NCBI RefSeq assembly: GCF_000227685.2 | Contig: NZ_CP007029.1 | Coordinates: 3,508,501 to 3,572,500 of the forward strand | From: Thioalkalivibrio paradoxus ARh 1 | GTDB lineage: Bacteria; Pseudomonadota; Gammaproteobacteria; Ectothiorhodospirales; Ectothiorhodospiraceae | Direction of reading: 5' to 3' | Length of the DNA stretch: 64,000 bases | In this document: piece after piece, positions 30,531 to 40,255 of the stretch | Layout of the letters: every line of letters begins with the position of its first letter | Numbering within the stretch: position 1 is the first letter of the stretch | Translations under genes and position numbers: made by a program | Notes under the pieces: model-generated | What the model saw: the letters and a program-made list of their open reading frames with translations, nothing else | What the model was told of the DNA's origin: nothing | The model's database searches: none

Positions 30531-33083
30531 TCAGCCGTCGCGTGCCGCGCGGACCACCGCGGCGTGCTGCGCCGGCTGGATGCGCGATCCCGCCGACTGC
30601 TCCTGATCCACCTGGCGCAGCCGCAGCGCATTGCCGACCACCAGCAGCGAACTCAGCGACATGCCCAATGCGGCGAGCCATGGAGTCAGCAGTCCGGTGG
30701 CGGCCACTGGTAGCGCCAACGCGTTGTAACCCACCGCCCAGGCGATATTCTGGCGCACGATCCGCAAGGTGCGACGGGCCTGCTGCACCGCAGCCGGGAT
30801 CGCCTCCAGCCGGTCGGACATCAGTACCAGGTCCGATTGGGTCTGCGCGATCCGCGTTCCGCTGCCCATCGCGAGCGAGATGTCGGCACCCGCGAGCACG
30901 GGTGCATCGTTGATCCCCTCACCGGCCATCACCACGATCTCGCCGTCAGCCTGGCGCGCACGCACGTAGGCGACCTTGTCCTCGGGCGTCATGCCGCCAT
31001 GAGCCTCCTCGATACCGGCACGGGCGGCAAACGCGGCGACCGCTTCGGGACGGTCTCCCGACAACAGCACCACCGCGAGTCCCAACTCCCGCAGCTCCTG
31101 CACAGTCTGCTCCATCTGCGGCCTCGGGGGGTCGGCAAACCAGAACACGCCCAGCACCTGGCCGTCGCGGGCCATCCAGACCGCGGTGGCATGCCCGTTC
31201 GCCGGCGGCGGCCGCACGTCGTCAGGCACCCGATCCAGGCCGACGAATTGCGGCGTCCCGACCCGGATCTCGTGTCCGCCGACACGGCCTGCCAACCCTC
31301 GGCCCGGCGAGTTGAGCAGCTCGTGCACCTCGGGCAGTTCCCGGTCACCGGCGGCGCGGACCAGCGCCCGCGCCAGCGGATGCTCCGAATGACGCTCCAG
31401 CGCGGCCGCCGCCGCGAGCAGCGTTTGCTCGTTCCAGCCCGGGGCGAGCACCTGCGTGCCGATCCATTCCGGGTGGCCGATCGTCAGCGTACCGGTCTTG
31501 TCGAAGCAGAACACCCGGGCACGCGCCAGGTCCTCGATCGCCTGGCCGCGGGTCAGCAGCAGTCCCATCCGCGACAGCACACCGGTGGTCGTCGTGATCG
31601 CCACCGGGGTCGCCAGCGCCAGCGCACACGGGCAGGTCGCGACCAGCATTGCGACGACCACCCAGAAGGCCCGATCGGGCGCGATCCAGAGATACCAGGT
31701 CAGGCCCACCAGCGCGGTCAGGATCAGCACCGCCGCGACGAAATGGCCGGTGCCCTTCTCCGCCAAGCGGGCGAGCCGCGGCTTTTCCGTCTGCGCGCGA
31801 TCGAGCAGTCGCTGGATCGCCGCCAGCGTGGTCTCGGCACCGACGCGGGTGACCCGCACCACCAGCGGGCTGTCCACGTTGACCGTGCCGCCGGTGACGG
31901 GGTCCCCGGTCCGGCGCGGACAGGGTTCGGGTTCGCCCGTCAACAACGCCTGGTTCACCGTCGATTCGCCTTCGTCGACCACGCCATCCGCAGGCAGCGG
32001 TTCGCCCGGACGCACGCGCACCCGGTCGCCGGGCACGAGTTGCGCGACCGGAACCTGTTCGTCGCGACCGCTGGCGTCGATGCGCACGGCGAGCGCGGGG
32101 ATCAGCCGGTCGAGCCGGTCGATCGCCTGACTCGAGCGCTGCCGTGCCATCAGTTCGAGATAGCGGCTGGTCAACAGGAAGAACACGAACATCGCCACCG
32201 ACTCGAAATAGACGTGCTCGCCGGTGCCCAGCACCACCGAATAGACGCTCGCAGCATAGGTGCTCGCGATCGCCAGGCTGACCGGCACGTCCATCCCGAG
32301 TTGGCGCTGCCGCAGATCGCGCCAGGCGCTCTGGAAGAACGGCAGCGCCGAGTAGAACACCACCGGCGTGGTCAGCCCCGCCGCCACCCAGCGCATGAAC
32401 TGCAGCAGGTCGGCATGGGTCTCGTCGCCGGCGCCCAGCCAGAGCGCCACCGCCAGCATCATCACCTGCATCATCCCCAGACCGGCGACCGCGAGCCGGC
32501 GCAGCGCGAGATGCCGCTCGCGCCGAAACGCCTGATCCCGCGTGCCGGGATCATAGGGATGGGCACGGTAGCCGATCGCGCGGATCGCCTGCAGGATGTC
32601 GGACAGCGCCAACCGCTCCGGATCCCAGCGCACCCGGGCGCGGTGGGTCGAGTAGTTGACCGCGAACTCGGACACACCGGGGATCGCCCGGACATGACGC
32701 TCGTTGAGCCAGACACAGGCCGCACAGGTGATGCCCTCGAGGATCAGCGAGGCCTCGCGCAGCACGCGCCCGGAGGCACGGTCGGTCTCGTCGGTCACGA
32801 ACTGCCGCTGCACTTCGGGCTCGTCGAACAGCTTCAGTTCGCGCAATTCATCCGGGATCAGCGGCTCGCCGGGGCTTCCGGCCGGCGCGGTACGGTGGTG
32901 GTAATAGCCCCCGAGACCGTTGTCGATGATCGCATTGGCGACCGCCTGACAACCGCCGCAGCAGGTCTCGTGTGACCGTCCCTCGAAAGACACCGGGTAA
33001 TGCGCGCCGCGGGGAATCGGCAGGCCGCAATGAAAACAGTCATCGGCCGAATCGCGGCCCGACGGCGGATCCTCAGGTGTCAT
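30531..33083 (-). CDS. ccoI: Copper-translocating P-type ATPase of cbb3 oxidase assembly (CcoI/FixI)
   Basis: This P1B ATPase exports copper for insertion into the cbb3 CuB site. The 850-residue protein has an N-terminal Cys-rich extension (CFHCGLPIP and ETCCGGCQ), a heavy-metal domain with ITCAACVW, eight membrane helices, the ion-channel motif CPCALA, the phosphorylation site DKTGTLT, the TGE-type actuator motif LLTGEPEP and GEGINDAPVL. The Cys-rich N-terminal module is typical of CcoI rather than CopA. It lies in the assembly half of the cco cluster between fixH and ccoS. Confidence 0.94.
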   Translation of the reverse strand: MTPEDPPSGRDSADDCFHCGLPIPRGAHYPVSFEGRSHETCCGGCQAVANAIIDNGLGGYYHHRTAPAGSPGEPLIPDELRELKLFDEPEVQRQFVTDETDRASGRVLREASLILEGITCAACVWLNERHVRAIPGVSEFAVNYSTHRARVRWDPERLALSDILQAIRAIGYRAHPYDPGTRDQAFRRERHLALRRLAVAGLGMMQVMMLAVALWLGAGDETHADLLQFMRWVAAGLTTPVVFYSALPFFQSAWRDLRQRQLGMDVPVSLAIASTYAASVYSVVLGTGEHVYFESVAMFVFFLLTSRYLELMARQRSSQAIDRLDRLIPALAVRIDASGRDEQVPVAQLVPGDRVRVRPGEPLPADGVVDEGESTVNQALLTGEPEPCPRRTGDPVTGGTVNVDSPLVVRVTRVGAETTLAAIQRLLDRAQTEKPRLARLAEKGTGHFVAAVLILTALVGLTWYLWIAPDRAFWVVVAMLVATCPCALALATPVAITTTTGVLSRMGLLLTRGQAIEDLARARVFCFDKTGTLTIGHPEWIGTQVLAPGWNEQTLLAAAAALERHSEHPLARALVRAAGDRELPEVHELLNSPGRGLAGRVGGHEIRVGTPQFVGLDRVPDDVRPPPANGHATAVWMARDGQVLGVFWFADPPRPQMEQTVQELRELGLAVVLLSGDRPEAVAAFAARAGIEEAHGGMTPEDKVAYVRARQADGEIVVMAGEGINDAPVLAGADISLAMGSGTRIAQTQSDLVLMSDRLEAIPAAVQQARRTLRIVRQNIAWAVGYNALALPVAATGLLTPWLAALGMSLSSLLVVGNALRLRQVDQEQSAGSRIQPAQHAAVVRAARDG

Positions 33084-33208
33084 CGGCCGCTCCCTCGCAG
33101 ATATGCCTGCCGGCCAGGCGGCATTCCGGGACGCGGCCAGCCCCCGATGACGGCGGCACGGGCGACCCCAAGCGCTGTGCGTGCGCGGGCCGCGCCGGCC
33201 AGCGCAGG

Positions 33209-34033
33209 TCAGCCACGCGTGGCACGGACGCTGGTGCTCGCCTGCTGCTCGTGCACATCGTCGCCGCGCTGCACGCGGAACAGCAGGTCCCAGCGCCCCG
33301 CTGCCGGCAGCGCTACCTGCGCCTCGTAGAGCCCGCCACCGACCGGCCGCATCGCGAAGGTCTGGTCCAGGCTGAAGTCGGAGACGCGCATGAACTCACC
33401 CTCGATCGCCGCATCCGAAATCGGTTCGCCGTTCCGATCGAGCACCCGCACCTGGAACAGCGCCGGTTCGCCGGCAGTGGGCCGCGACCGCCAGCCCTGA
33501 TGCACCTGCCAGCCCAGTTCCCGCTGCCGGCGCACCTGGGTCACATGGTCGACCGCCAGCGCCTCCTTGCGCTCGCTGATCCGCGCGACGGTGCCCGGGA
33601 ACCCGGAGGTGACTTCCGACGCCTGGCTCTGGGGCTCGGGCAAGAACACCCCGACGAGCTGGGTCGGCATGCCATTGTTGGCCCAGGCGAGCAGCACCGC
33701 GTTCACCGTGGCCACCACGCCGAAGAACACGAGGATGATCATCGGCGCCCAGTGCAGCCGGCCGCCGGTCGCCTTCCGGCCGCGCTCGCCTTCGATCTGG
33801 GTGGTGATGATCCCGAGCCCGTAGGGCACGATCACGTAGAGCGCAAGGTGGATCGCGAACACGTCCGCACTGCTCCAGTTCAGCACCGACAGCGGGATGA
33901 ACACGATCATCGTGATCGCCAGAACCAGCCCGGCGGTGTGATAGCCGCGCATGCGGGTGAAGCGGTAGATGACGAAGAACAGGGCCGCGATCAGCGCGAC
34001 CCCGAGCCCGAGAGAGACGACCAGATTATCCAT
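33209..34033 (-). CDS. ccoH: FixH-family cbb3 oxidase assembly protein with extended membrane part
   Basis: The start at 34033 (MDNLVVSLGLGVALIAALFF) gives 274 residues, well above the usual 150-180 for CcoH/FixH. The N-terminal third carries three hydrophobic segments (about residues 2-22, 30-50 and 55-75) that ordinary FixH lacks. A further helix (WAPMIILVFFGVVATVNAVL) and the FixH-like periplasmic beta domain follow (WQVHQGWRS, FQVRVLDRNGEPISDA, AAGRWDLLFRV). The position between ccoG and ccoI fits the assembly role, stabilising CcoN. The fused extra helices may be a family-specific addition. Confidence 0.82.
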   Translation of the reverse strand: MDNLVVSLGLGVALIAALFFVIYRFTRMRGYHTAGLVLAITMIVFIPLSVLNWSSADVFAIHLALYVIVPYGLGIITTQIEGERGRKATGGRLHWAPMIILVFFGVVATVNAVLLAWANNGMPTQLVGVFLPEPQSQASEVTSGFPGTVARISERKEALAVDHVTQVRRQRELGWQVHQGWRSRPTAGEPALFQVRVLDRNGEPISDAAIEGEFMRVSDFSLDQTFAMRPVGGGLYEAQVALPAAGRWDLLFRVQRGDDVHEQQASTSVRATRG

Positions 34034-34139
34034 CACAGCGACCTGCCAACAAACGTAACCTGCAAACATACCGGCGTTGCCCGCGGGGTGCCAGCGACGT
34101 CCCCCGGTGACCAGGAGGCGAAACCAGGGGCCGGGGCCA

Positions 34140-35540
34140 TCAGGGACGCAGGCTCAGCTGTGAGCCTACCCGCACCGGTTCCATCGCCCCCTCGCGGTCG
34201 ACGATCTCGAATTCCAGCGGCAGCCGCGACGGGCTGCCGCCAGGCTCCGGATGATAACGTACCCGCGCCAGCACAGTCGTGCGCTGGCTGGGTTCGAGCA
34301 CGATCTCTTCGACCCGCCCCAGATCCAGTACCGCGCCCTCGAGACCGGCCACCCGGATCTCCAGATCCAGCGGACGCTGCGTCTTGTTGTTCAGCGCGAT
34401 CTCGTAGCTGTTCTGGGTGCTGCCGTCGGCCATCTGCACGAACAGCGGCTGGCGCACCTGGCTGACGTTTGCATCGAGCTCGGGCCGGTGCAGCACGCTG
34501 AGCACCAGCAACGTGCCGACGATCACGATCGCGGTGCCGTAGCCTACCGTCTTCAGCTTCAGGAACCGGGTCTTGTTCCCCTCGAGCGCGTTCTCGGAGG
34601 TATAGCGGATCAGCCCGCGCGGCCAGCCCTGCCGGTCCATGATCGCGTCGCAGGCGTCGATGCACAGCGCGCAGTGGATGCACTCGATCTGCAGTCCCTT
34701 GCGGATGTCGATGCCCGTGGGACAGACCTGCACGCAGTACCCGCAATCGATACAGTCGCCGACGCCGGCCTGCTGACGCTGTTCCCGGGACCGAAGATCG
34801 CGCGCGGGCTTCGCACGTCCGGCCGTGCCTTCCCCGCGCGCATCATCGTAGGACACGATCAGCGTGTCCCGGTCGAACATCACCGACTGAAAGCGCGCAT
34901 ACGGGCACATGTAGGTACAGACCTGCTCGCGTGCGAGCCCCGCGAAGGTATACGTCGTCAGGGTCAGCAGCCCTGCGGTCACATAGGCTGCATGGGCCGC
35001 TTGACCGGCAAAGAAGTCGCGCACCAGCGTCGGCGCGTCGCCCCAATAGAGCACGAAGCCGAGACCCGTCGCGAACGCGACCAGCAGCCAGGACGCGTGG
35101 GTGGCGCCGAGTTTCAGGATCTTTTCGGCGTTCCACGGCTGGTTGGACAGGCGGATTCGCGCCGGGCGCTCGCCCTGGATCCGCCGCTCGAGAAACATGT
35201 AGACGTCGGTCCACAGGGTCTGGAAACAGAAATAGCCGCAGAACACGCGTCCGGCGAGACCGGTGACGAAGAACAGCAGCAGCGCCGCGATCATCAGCAG
35301 CCCGGCGAGCCAGAAAATGTCCTGCGGGTAGACGATCAGGTCGAACAGGTAGAACCGGCGGTTGGGAATATCGAAGAGCACCGCCTGGGAAGGCCCCGCT
35401 TCGCGTTCCCAGCGCAGCCAGGGCAGCAGGAAAAAGACCGCGTAGGCGACCACGAGAATTCCGGACTTGAGGTTCCGGAACCGGCCGCTGACCGAACGGG
35501 GATGGATCGGTACGCGCGCCTGATAGAGGGGCTGAGACAT
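34140..35540 (-). CDS. ccoG: cbb3 oxidase accessory protein CcoG (polyferredoxin, Cu reductase-like)
   Basis: A membrane iron-sulfur protein (RdxA/CcoG family) that supports copper delivery to cbb3 oxidase. From the codon at 35540 (MSQPLYQARVPIHPRSV) it has 466 residues. Five or so membrane helices contain FCGYFCFQTLWTD and CTYMCPYARFQSVMFD. Two 4Fe-4S motifs follow: CIDCGYCVQVCPTG and CIHCALCIDACD. A last helix and a periplasmic immunoglobulin-like tail (about residues 350-466) complete the protein. It is 269 bases downstream of ccoP, and fixH follows. Confidence 0.93.
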   Translation of the reverse strand: MSQPLYQARVPIHPRSVSGRFRNLKSGILVVAYAVFFLLPWLRWEREAGPSQAVLFDIPNRRFYLFDLIVYPQDIFWLAGLLMIAALLLFFVTGLAGRVFCGYFCFQTLWTDVYMFLERRIQGERPARIRLSNQPWNAEKILKLGATHASWLLVAFATGLGFVLYWGDAPTLVRDFFAGQAAHAAYVTAGLLTLTTYTFAGLAREQVCTYMCPYARFQSVMFDRDTLIVSYDDARGEGTAGRAKPARDLRSREQRQQAGVGDCIDCGYCVQVCPTGIDIRKGLQIECIHCALCIDACDAIMDRQGWPRGLIRYTSENALEGNKTRFLKLKTVGYGTAIVIVGTLLVLSVLHRPELDANVSQVRQPLFVQMADGSTQNSYEIALNNKTQRPLDLEIRVAGLEGAVLDLGRVEEIVLEPSQRTTVLARVRYHPEPGGSPSRLPLEFEIVDREGAMEPVRVGSQLSLRP

Positions 35541-35809
35541 GTAGCACTCGACGGGACGGCGGCACGTCGCCACGGGGCCGCAACAAACAAGGTTCCGGAG
35601 CCAGCACGAACCGGACGGGCGGATCGGCCTCTCACCCGCACGCCCGATATCATTCTAGCCCTGTCGGCGCCGGCGCCGGCGAGTTCACGCAACGGCATTG
35701 CGGAAGTCGCAAGCCCGGCCGCGCACAGCGGCGGCGGCCGACCCGGAAAGAGCGCGCAACCGCCGCCCACGCGCTCGGGTTGCGCGCGGCGCGGACTCCT
35801 GCCGCCCGC

Positions 35810-36739
35810 TTACTGCCCTCCGCCCAGCGAATGCACGTAGGCGGTCAGCACCCGGATCTCGGTCGGCGACAGGCGGTCGGCGAAGGCCGGCATCTCGCGC
35901 TGGATCCCGTCGCGCACGAACTCCGCCACCAAGGCGACGCGCTCGTTGTCGTCGGCCGCCCCGGGCACGTCGACCAGCGCCCAGAGATTGTTGCCGAGGT
36001 TCGGAGCGCCCTGCGAGGCCAGCCCCTGCGCGTCCATCCCGTGGCACTGGAAACAGCCGCCGAGAGGGCCGGTAAAGATCTCGCCGCCTTCGGCCACGGC
36101 ATCCGCATCCATCTCGTACCCGTTCAGCGACAGCACGTACGACGCGACCTGCTCCAGCTGTTCACGATTCAGTGTTTCGCGGTAGCCAGGCATGTAGCCG
36201 AGCCGACCCTGTGCCAGCGTTTCCTCGATCTGGTCCACGGTCCCGCCCCACTTCCACTGGTCGTTGCGCAGGTTCGGGTACTGCCCGATCACCCCGGCTC
36301 CGCCGGTCTGGTGGCAGGCTGCGCACCAGGTGCCGAACGAACCCTTGGCATAGGCATTCACGAAGCTCATCGCCTCGACATCGGCCAGGATGGCGGCGTA
36401 CTCCATCTCACCCACCCGCTCCAGCATCTCGCGCTGGCGCACTGCGTGCCTGCCTTCCTGCATGTCGCGCGCCAGCAGCGCCCGGGTATTCCAGTGCATC
36501 GTGCGTTCTTCGCCGTCATCCATGAAGGTCACGGTGTTCAGGCCCTTGGTGAACGAGTCACCGACCGGCCAGGCCGGGTACAGGATCCAGTACACCACGG
36601 CGAACACCACGGTCGCATAGAAGCCCCACAGCCACCATCGTGGGAGCGGATTGTTGTACTCCTGCAGGTTCGCGTCCCAGACGTGCCCGGTGGTCTCGAC
36701 CTCGCCCGGCTTCTTGCTCGGTTTCTCGTTCGTGCTCAT
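35810..36739 (-). CDS. ccoP: cbb3-type cytochrome c oxidase subunit III (dihaem cytochrome c)
   Basis: The membrane-anchored dihaem c subunit that passes electrons to CcoO/CcoN. The 309-residue protein has an N-terminal helix (WWLWGFYATVVFAVVYWILY) and two cytochrome c domains with CAACH and CFQCH, each followed by a methionine ligand region (GYMPGYRE, EMPAFADRL). The start overlaps the ccoQ stop by four bases. Confidence 0.95.
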   Translation of the reverse strand: MSTNEKPSKKPGEVETTGHVWDANLQEYNNPLPRWWLWGFYATVVFAVVYWILYPAWPVGDSFTKGLNTVTFMDDGEERTMHWNTRALLARDMQEGRHAVRQREMLERVGEMEYAAILADVEAMSFVNAYAKGSFGTWCAACHQTGGAGVIGQYPNLRNDQWKWGGTVDQIEETLAQGRLGYMPGYRETLNREQLEQVASYVLSLNGYEMDADAVAEGGEIFTGPLGGCFQCHGMDAQGLASQGAPNLGNNLWALVDVPGAADDNERVALVAEFVRDGIQREMPAFADRLSPTEIRVLTAYVHSLGGGQ

Positions 36740-36957
36740 GACCTTTCGCCCTTGTTGCGGTCGCCGGGTGAGACGTTCGGATCCAGATGGGAGTCCTCGT
36801 CATCCAGCGGAATGTAGCGGTAAGACTCGAAGCGGGTGGAACGCCTGCGGCTCGAAAACAGGTAGATCACGATCGCGACGAACGTGCTCATGAACAGGAT
36901 CAGCGCCACGATCTTGCTGTTGCCCAGATCGGTAATCCAGCTCCAGAACTCAGCCAT
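36736..36957 (-). CDS. ccoQ: cbb3-type oxidase subunit CcoQ
   Basis: A 73-residue single-helix subunit. The helix is KIVALILFMSTFVAIVIYLF, followed by the typical Arg-rich turn SSRRRSTRFESYRYIPLDDE. It is thought to stabilise the oxidase complex. It is 29 bases after ccoO and overlaps ccoP. Confidence 0.9.
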   Translation of the reverse strand: MAEFWSWITDLGNSKIVALILFMSTFVAIVIYLFSSRRRSTRFESYRYIPLDDEDSHLDPNVSPGDRNKGERS

Positions 36958-36986
36958 GCGAGCCTCCGCCCTGCCTTCGGGACAAT

Positions 36987-37721
36987 CTATCGGAACTCGG
37001 CAAAGTAGCCGTCCGAGTACGCGTTGAAGTCGACCATCGTACCCAGCACCTGCAGGTAGGCAACCATGGCATCCATCTCCGAGATGAACGACGGATCGCC
37101 GTCATAGTTCCCGGCCTGCGCCTGCGCGATCAGATTATCCTCGGCGCGGTTGATGTCGAGCATGACCGCGGCTTCCTCGCCGAAGCGTTCGACGTTGGCC
37201 TCGAACTCGTCCTGATTGATCGAATACGGTACGCCGACCCGCTTCAGCGCAATCATTCGCTGCTCGATGTCCGTGTAGTCCAGCGGCGTCGTCGCCAACC
37301 AGGGATACCCGGGCATGATCGACTCCGGCACCAGCGACTGCGGGTCGATCAGGTGCTGTACCTGCCACTCGTTCGAGTACTTGCCTCCGACACGGGCGAG
37401 GTCGGGCCCGGTGCGCTTCGACCCCCACTGGAACGGATGGTCGTACTGCGACTCCGCGGCCAGCGAGTAATGCCCGTAGCGCAGCATCTCGTCGCGGAAC
37501 GGGCGCACCATCTGCGAGTGGCAGGTATAGCAGCCCTCGCGCACGTAGATGTCGCGGCCCCGCTGCTCCAGCGGCGTATAGGGGCGCACGCCCTCGACTT
37601 CCTCGATCGTGTCGTTGATGTAGAACAGCGGCACGATTTCGACCAGGCCGCCGATACTGATCACCGCGAGCGTCAGGATGATCAGCAGGCCCGCATTGGT
37701 CTCGACGCTTTCATGCTTCAT
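36987..37721 (-). CDS. ccoO: cbb3-type cytochrome c oxidase subunit II (monohaem cytochrome c)
   Basis: The 244-residue membrane-anchored cytochrome c subunit. An N-terminal helix ([20 protein letters not shown]) is followed by the haem motif [12 protein letters not shown] and the methionine ligand in [11 protein letters not shown]. It is 17 bases downstream of ccoN and is followed by ccoQ. Confidence 0.96.
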   Translation of the reverse strand: MKHESVETNAGLLIILTLAVISIGGLVEIVPLFYINDTIEEVEGVRPYTPLEQRGRDIYVREGCYTCHSQMVRPFRDEMLRYGHYSLAAESQYDHPFQWGSKRTGPDLARVGGKYSNEWQVQHLIDPQSLVPESIMPGYPWLATTPLDYTDIEQRMIALKRVGVPYSINQDEFEANVERFGEEAAVMLDINRAEDNLIAQAQAGNYDGDPSFISEMDAMVAYLQVLGTMVDFNAYSDGYFAEFR

Positions 37722-37738
37722 GGTCTGGCAACTCCGGA

Positions 37739-39223
37739 TCAGGACGCGCTGGCGGCGGCGGCACGGGAGGCCTCCGTCGCGCGGGCCTCGCGCTTGGCGG
37801 AAAGAATGGTCACGGTGATGTTGAAGGCCATGATCACCATGCCGAGCAGGAACAACCCACCCCCGATCGCCCGGACCACATACGGCTTATGCAGGAACAC
37901 CACGGACTCGGTGAAGGTGTAGGCAAGGTTTCCGTATTCGTCGAACGCGCGCAGCATCAGCCCCTGGCCGATCCCGGCGACCCACATCGACACGATGTAC
38001 AGCACGATGCCGATCGTTGCGAGGAAGAAGTGGATGTACACCAGCCGCAGACTGAACAGCTGCGTGTTCCACAACCGCGGAATCAGGTGGTACAGCGAGC
38101 CGAAGGTGATCATCGCGACCCAGCCCAGCGCGCCGGAGTGCACGTGGCCGACGGTCCAGTCGGTGTAGTGCGACAGCGCATTCACGCTCTTCAGCGACAT
38201 CATCGGGCCTTCGAAGGTCGACATGCCGTAGAACGACAGCGCGGTGATCAGGAACAGCATGATCGGATCGGTGCGCAGTTTGTCCCAGGCGCCGGAGAGC
38301 GTCATGATCCCGTTGATCATGCCGCCCCAGGACGGCAGCAGCAGCAGGATCGAGAAGGTCGCGGCCAGCGTCGACACCCAGTCCGGCAACGCGGTCCAGT
38401 GCAGGTGGTGCGCGCCCACCCACATGTACAGGAACACCAGCGCCCAGAAGTGGATGATCGACAGCTTGTACGAGTAGATCGGGCGCCCGGCCTGCTTCGG
38501 AACGAAGTAGTACATCATCCCGAGGAACGCGGCTGTGAGGAAGAAGCCGACCGCGTTGTGGCCGTACCACCACTGGGTCATTGCATCCTGCACACCGGAG
38601 AACAGCGAGTAGGAATGCGGGCTGGTCAGGCTGACCGGCACCTGCAGGTTGTTGAAGATGTGCAGCAGCGCGGTGGCGAGGATGAACGCCATGAAGAACC
38701 AGTTCGCGACGTAGATGTGCGGCTGGCTGCGGCGCAGCAGGGTCATCAGGAAGACCCAGAAGTAAGTGACCCAGACGACCGCGATCAGGATGTCGATCTG
38801 CCAGTTGAACTCGGCGTACTCGCGGCCCTGGGTGATCCCGGCCATGTAGGTGATCACGCCGAGGATCAACGCGAGGTTCCAGCCGTAGAAGGTGAACAGC
38901 GCCAGTTTGTCGCCGTACAGCCGCGTGTGGCAGGTGCGCTGCACGATGTAGTAGGAGGTCGCAAACAGCGCGTTACCGCCGAAGCCGAAGATCACCAGCG
39001 TGGTATGGACCGGGCGGAAGCGGCCGAAGGTGATCTGGGCGATGTCGAAGTTCAGGAACGGCCAGGCGAGCTGCGAGGCGATCCAGACGCCGGCAGCCAT
39101 CCCCAGCACCCCCCAGACGACCGCCGCGATCGCGAACTTCTTGACGATTTCGTAGTTGTACTGTTCCGCTGGAACAGCCGTCGAAGCCGGCACGGACCCG
39201 GCGGTTGCTGCAGTTTCAGACAT
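37739..39223 (-). CDS. ccoN: cbb3-type cytochrome c oxidase catalytic subunit I
   Basis: The catalytic haem-copper subunit of the high-affinity terminal oxidase. The ATG at 39223 ([10 protein letters not shown]) has a ribosome-binding site AAGGTGG eight bases upstream; an in-frame GTG at 39235 is less likely. The 494-residue protein has 12 helices, with metal-ligand regions [52 protein letters not shown] and [13 protein letters not shown]. It opens the ccoNOQP-GHIS cluster. No convincing FNR box is seen in the 168 bases separating it from bioC. Confidence 0.96.
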   Translation of the reverse strand: MSETAATAGSVPASTAVPAEQYNYEIVKKFAIAAVVWGVLGMAAGVWIASQLAWPFLNFDIAQITFGRFRPVHTTLVIFGFGGNALFATSYYIVQRTCHTRLYGDKLALFTFYGWNLALILGVITYMAGITQGREYAEFNWQIDILIAVVWVTYFWVFLMTLLRRSQPHIYVANWFFMAFILATALLHIFNNLQVPVSLTSPHSYSLFSGVQDAMTQWWYGHNAVGFFLTAAFLGMMYYFVPKQAGRPIYSYKLSIIHFWALVFLYMWVGAHHLHWTALPDWVSTLAATFSILLLLPSWGGMINGIMTLSGAWDKLRTDPIMLFLITALSFYGMSTFEGPMMSLKSVNALSHYTDWTVGHVHSGALGWVAMITFGSLYHLIPRLWNTQLFSLRLVYIHFFLATIGIVLYIVSMWVAGIGQGLMLRAFDEYGNLAYTFTESVVFLHKPYVVRAIGGGLFLLGMVIMAFNITVTILSAKREARATEASRAAAASAS

Positions 39224-39391
39224 ATTGATTTCCACCTTGCCTGCGGGGAATACGGTATGCCCGGCACGCCGGGACGTGAACTGTACCCCAAGAATCCACC
39301 AGAAAAAAGCAATGCCTGTACAGGCTCAGCCGGCTCGCCGGCGCCCCGGATGAGGCGACGAAACGCGGAGCCCGTCTATTCCCCCGTACGC

Positions 39392-40255
39392 TCATCCGGG
39401 CCGGACCGGGATGAATCGGCCCGGAAATCGCGAGGGCGGCGGCGCCGCCGGAACCCATGCGTGACCATAGACCACTTCCCAGGATGCCGGCAGCCGCCCC
39501 TGCTCACCGTACTGCGACAGATACGCATCCGCCACCGCACGCAACCGGCGCGGCCCCAGCAGTCCGCGGTGGCGCCCCGACAGCGCATTGCGCACGCCGA
39601 CGCCGCGCAGGTCGCGCAGCAATGCGGGCAGGTCGGGGTAGGTCACGGTCAGGCGCTCCTGATCCATCACCGGATCGGCAAAGCCCGCGCGCACCAGCGC
39701 ATCGCCGATATCGTGCATGTCGATGAACGCGTTCACGTGCACGGCCGAACCCGCATCGACCCGAGCGAACGCCTCGCGCAATTCCCGCAGCGTATCCGGC
39801 CCGAAAGTCGCGAAGAGCCAGAGGCCGCCTGGCGCCACCACCCGCCGCACCTCGGCGAACACGCGGTCGAGATCGGTCACCCACTGCAGCGCCGCAGCCG
39901 AAATCGCAAGGTCAAAGCTGGCGTCGGCCAGCGGCAGCCGCTCCATGTCGGCGCAGATCGCCCAGGGCCGGCGGAACCAGCGCCCCTGGGCACGGGCACG
40001 CAGCGCCATGCCCTGCGCGAAATCCAGCCCCGCCACCCGGGCCTTGCGGTAGCGCTGCGCCAGCGCCTTCAGCGCGCCGCCCGGACCGCAGCCGAGGTCG
40101 ATCACCCGCGCGGGCTCGATCCGGATCCAGTCCAGACGCTCGAGCAGCCGTTGCTGCACTTCCTGCTGCAGCCGGGCATGGCGCTCGTAGTCGTGCGCCG
40201 CACGGTCGAACGCCGCGCGCACCAGGGCCTTGTCGATCTCGAAACCGTCCTTCAA
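39392..40255 (-). CDS. bioC: Malonyl-ACP O-methyltransferase BioC
   Basis: It methylates malonyl-ACP to start pimelate synthesis for biotin. The 287-residue SAM-dependent methyltransferase has the N-terminal VRAAFDRAAHDYERHARLQ, motif I VIDLGCGPGG, and SAAALQWVTD. The start appears to be a TTG that overlaps the bioH stop (TTGA), with GAGG upstream; no better ATG exists at this end. Together with BioH it covers the initiation and release of the pimeloyl chain. Confidence 0.9.
   Translation of the reverse strand: MKDGFEIDKALVRAAFDRAAHDYERHARLQQEVQQRLLERLDWIRIEPARVIDLGCGPGGALKALAQRYRKARVAGLDFAQGMALRARAQGRWFRRPWAICADMERLPLADASFDLAISAAALQWVTDLDRVFAEVRRVVAPGGLWLFATFGPDTLRELREAFARVDAGSAVHVNAFIDMHDIGDALVRAGFADPVMDQERLTVTYPDLPALLRDLRGVGVRNALSGRHRGLLGPRRLRAVADAYLSQYGEQGRLPASWEVVYGHAWVPAAPPPSRFPGRFIPVRPG

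Noticed and set aside
39224-39391. FNR/ANR box in front of ccoN
   Set aside because: cbb3 operons are often FNR-controlled, but no TTGAT-N4-ATCAA-like site was found here. A GCCTGTACAGGC palindrome and a T-run exist, but I could not assign them a role.
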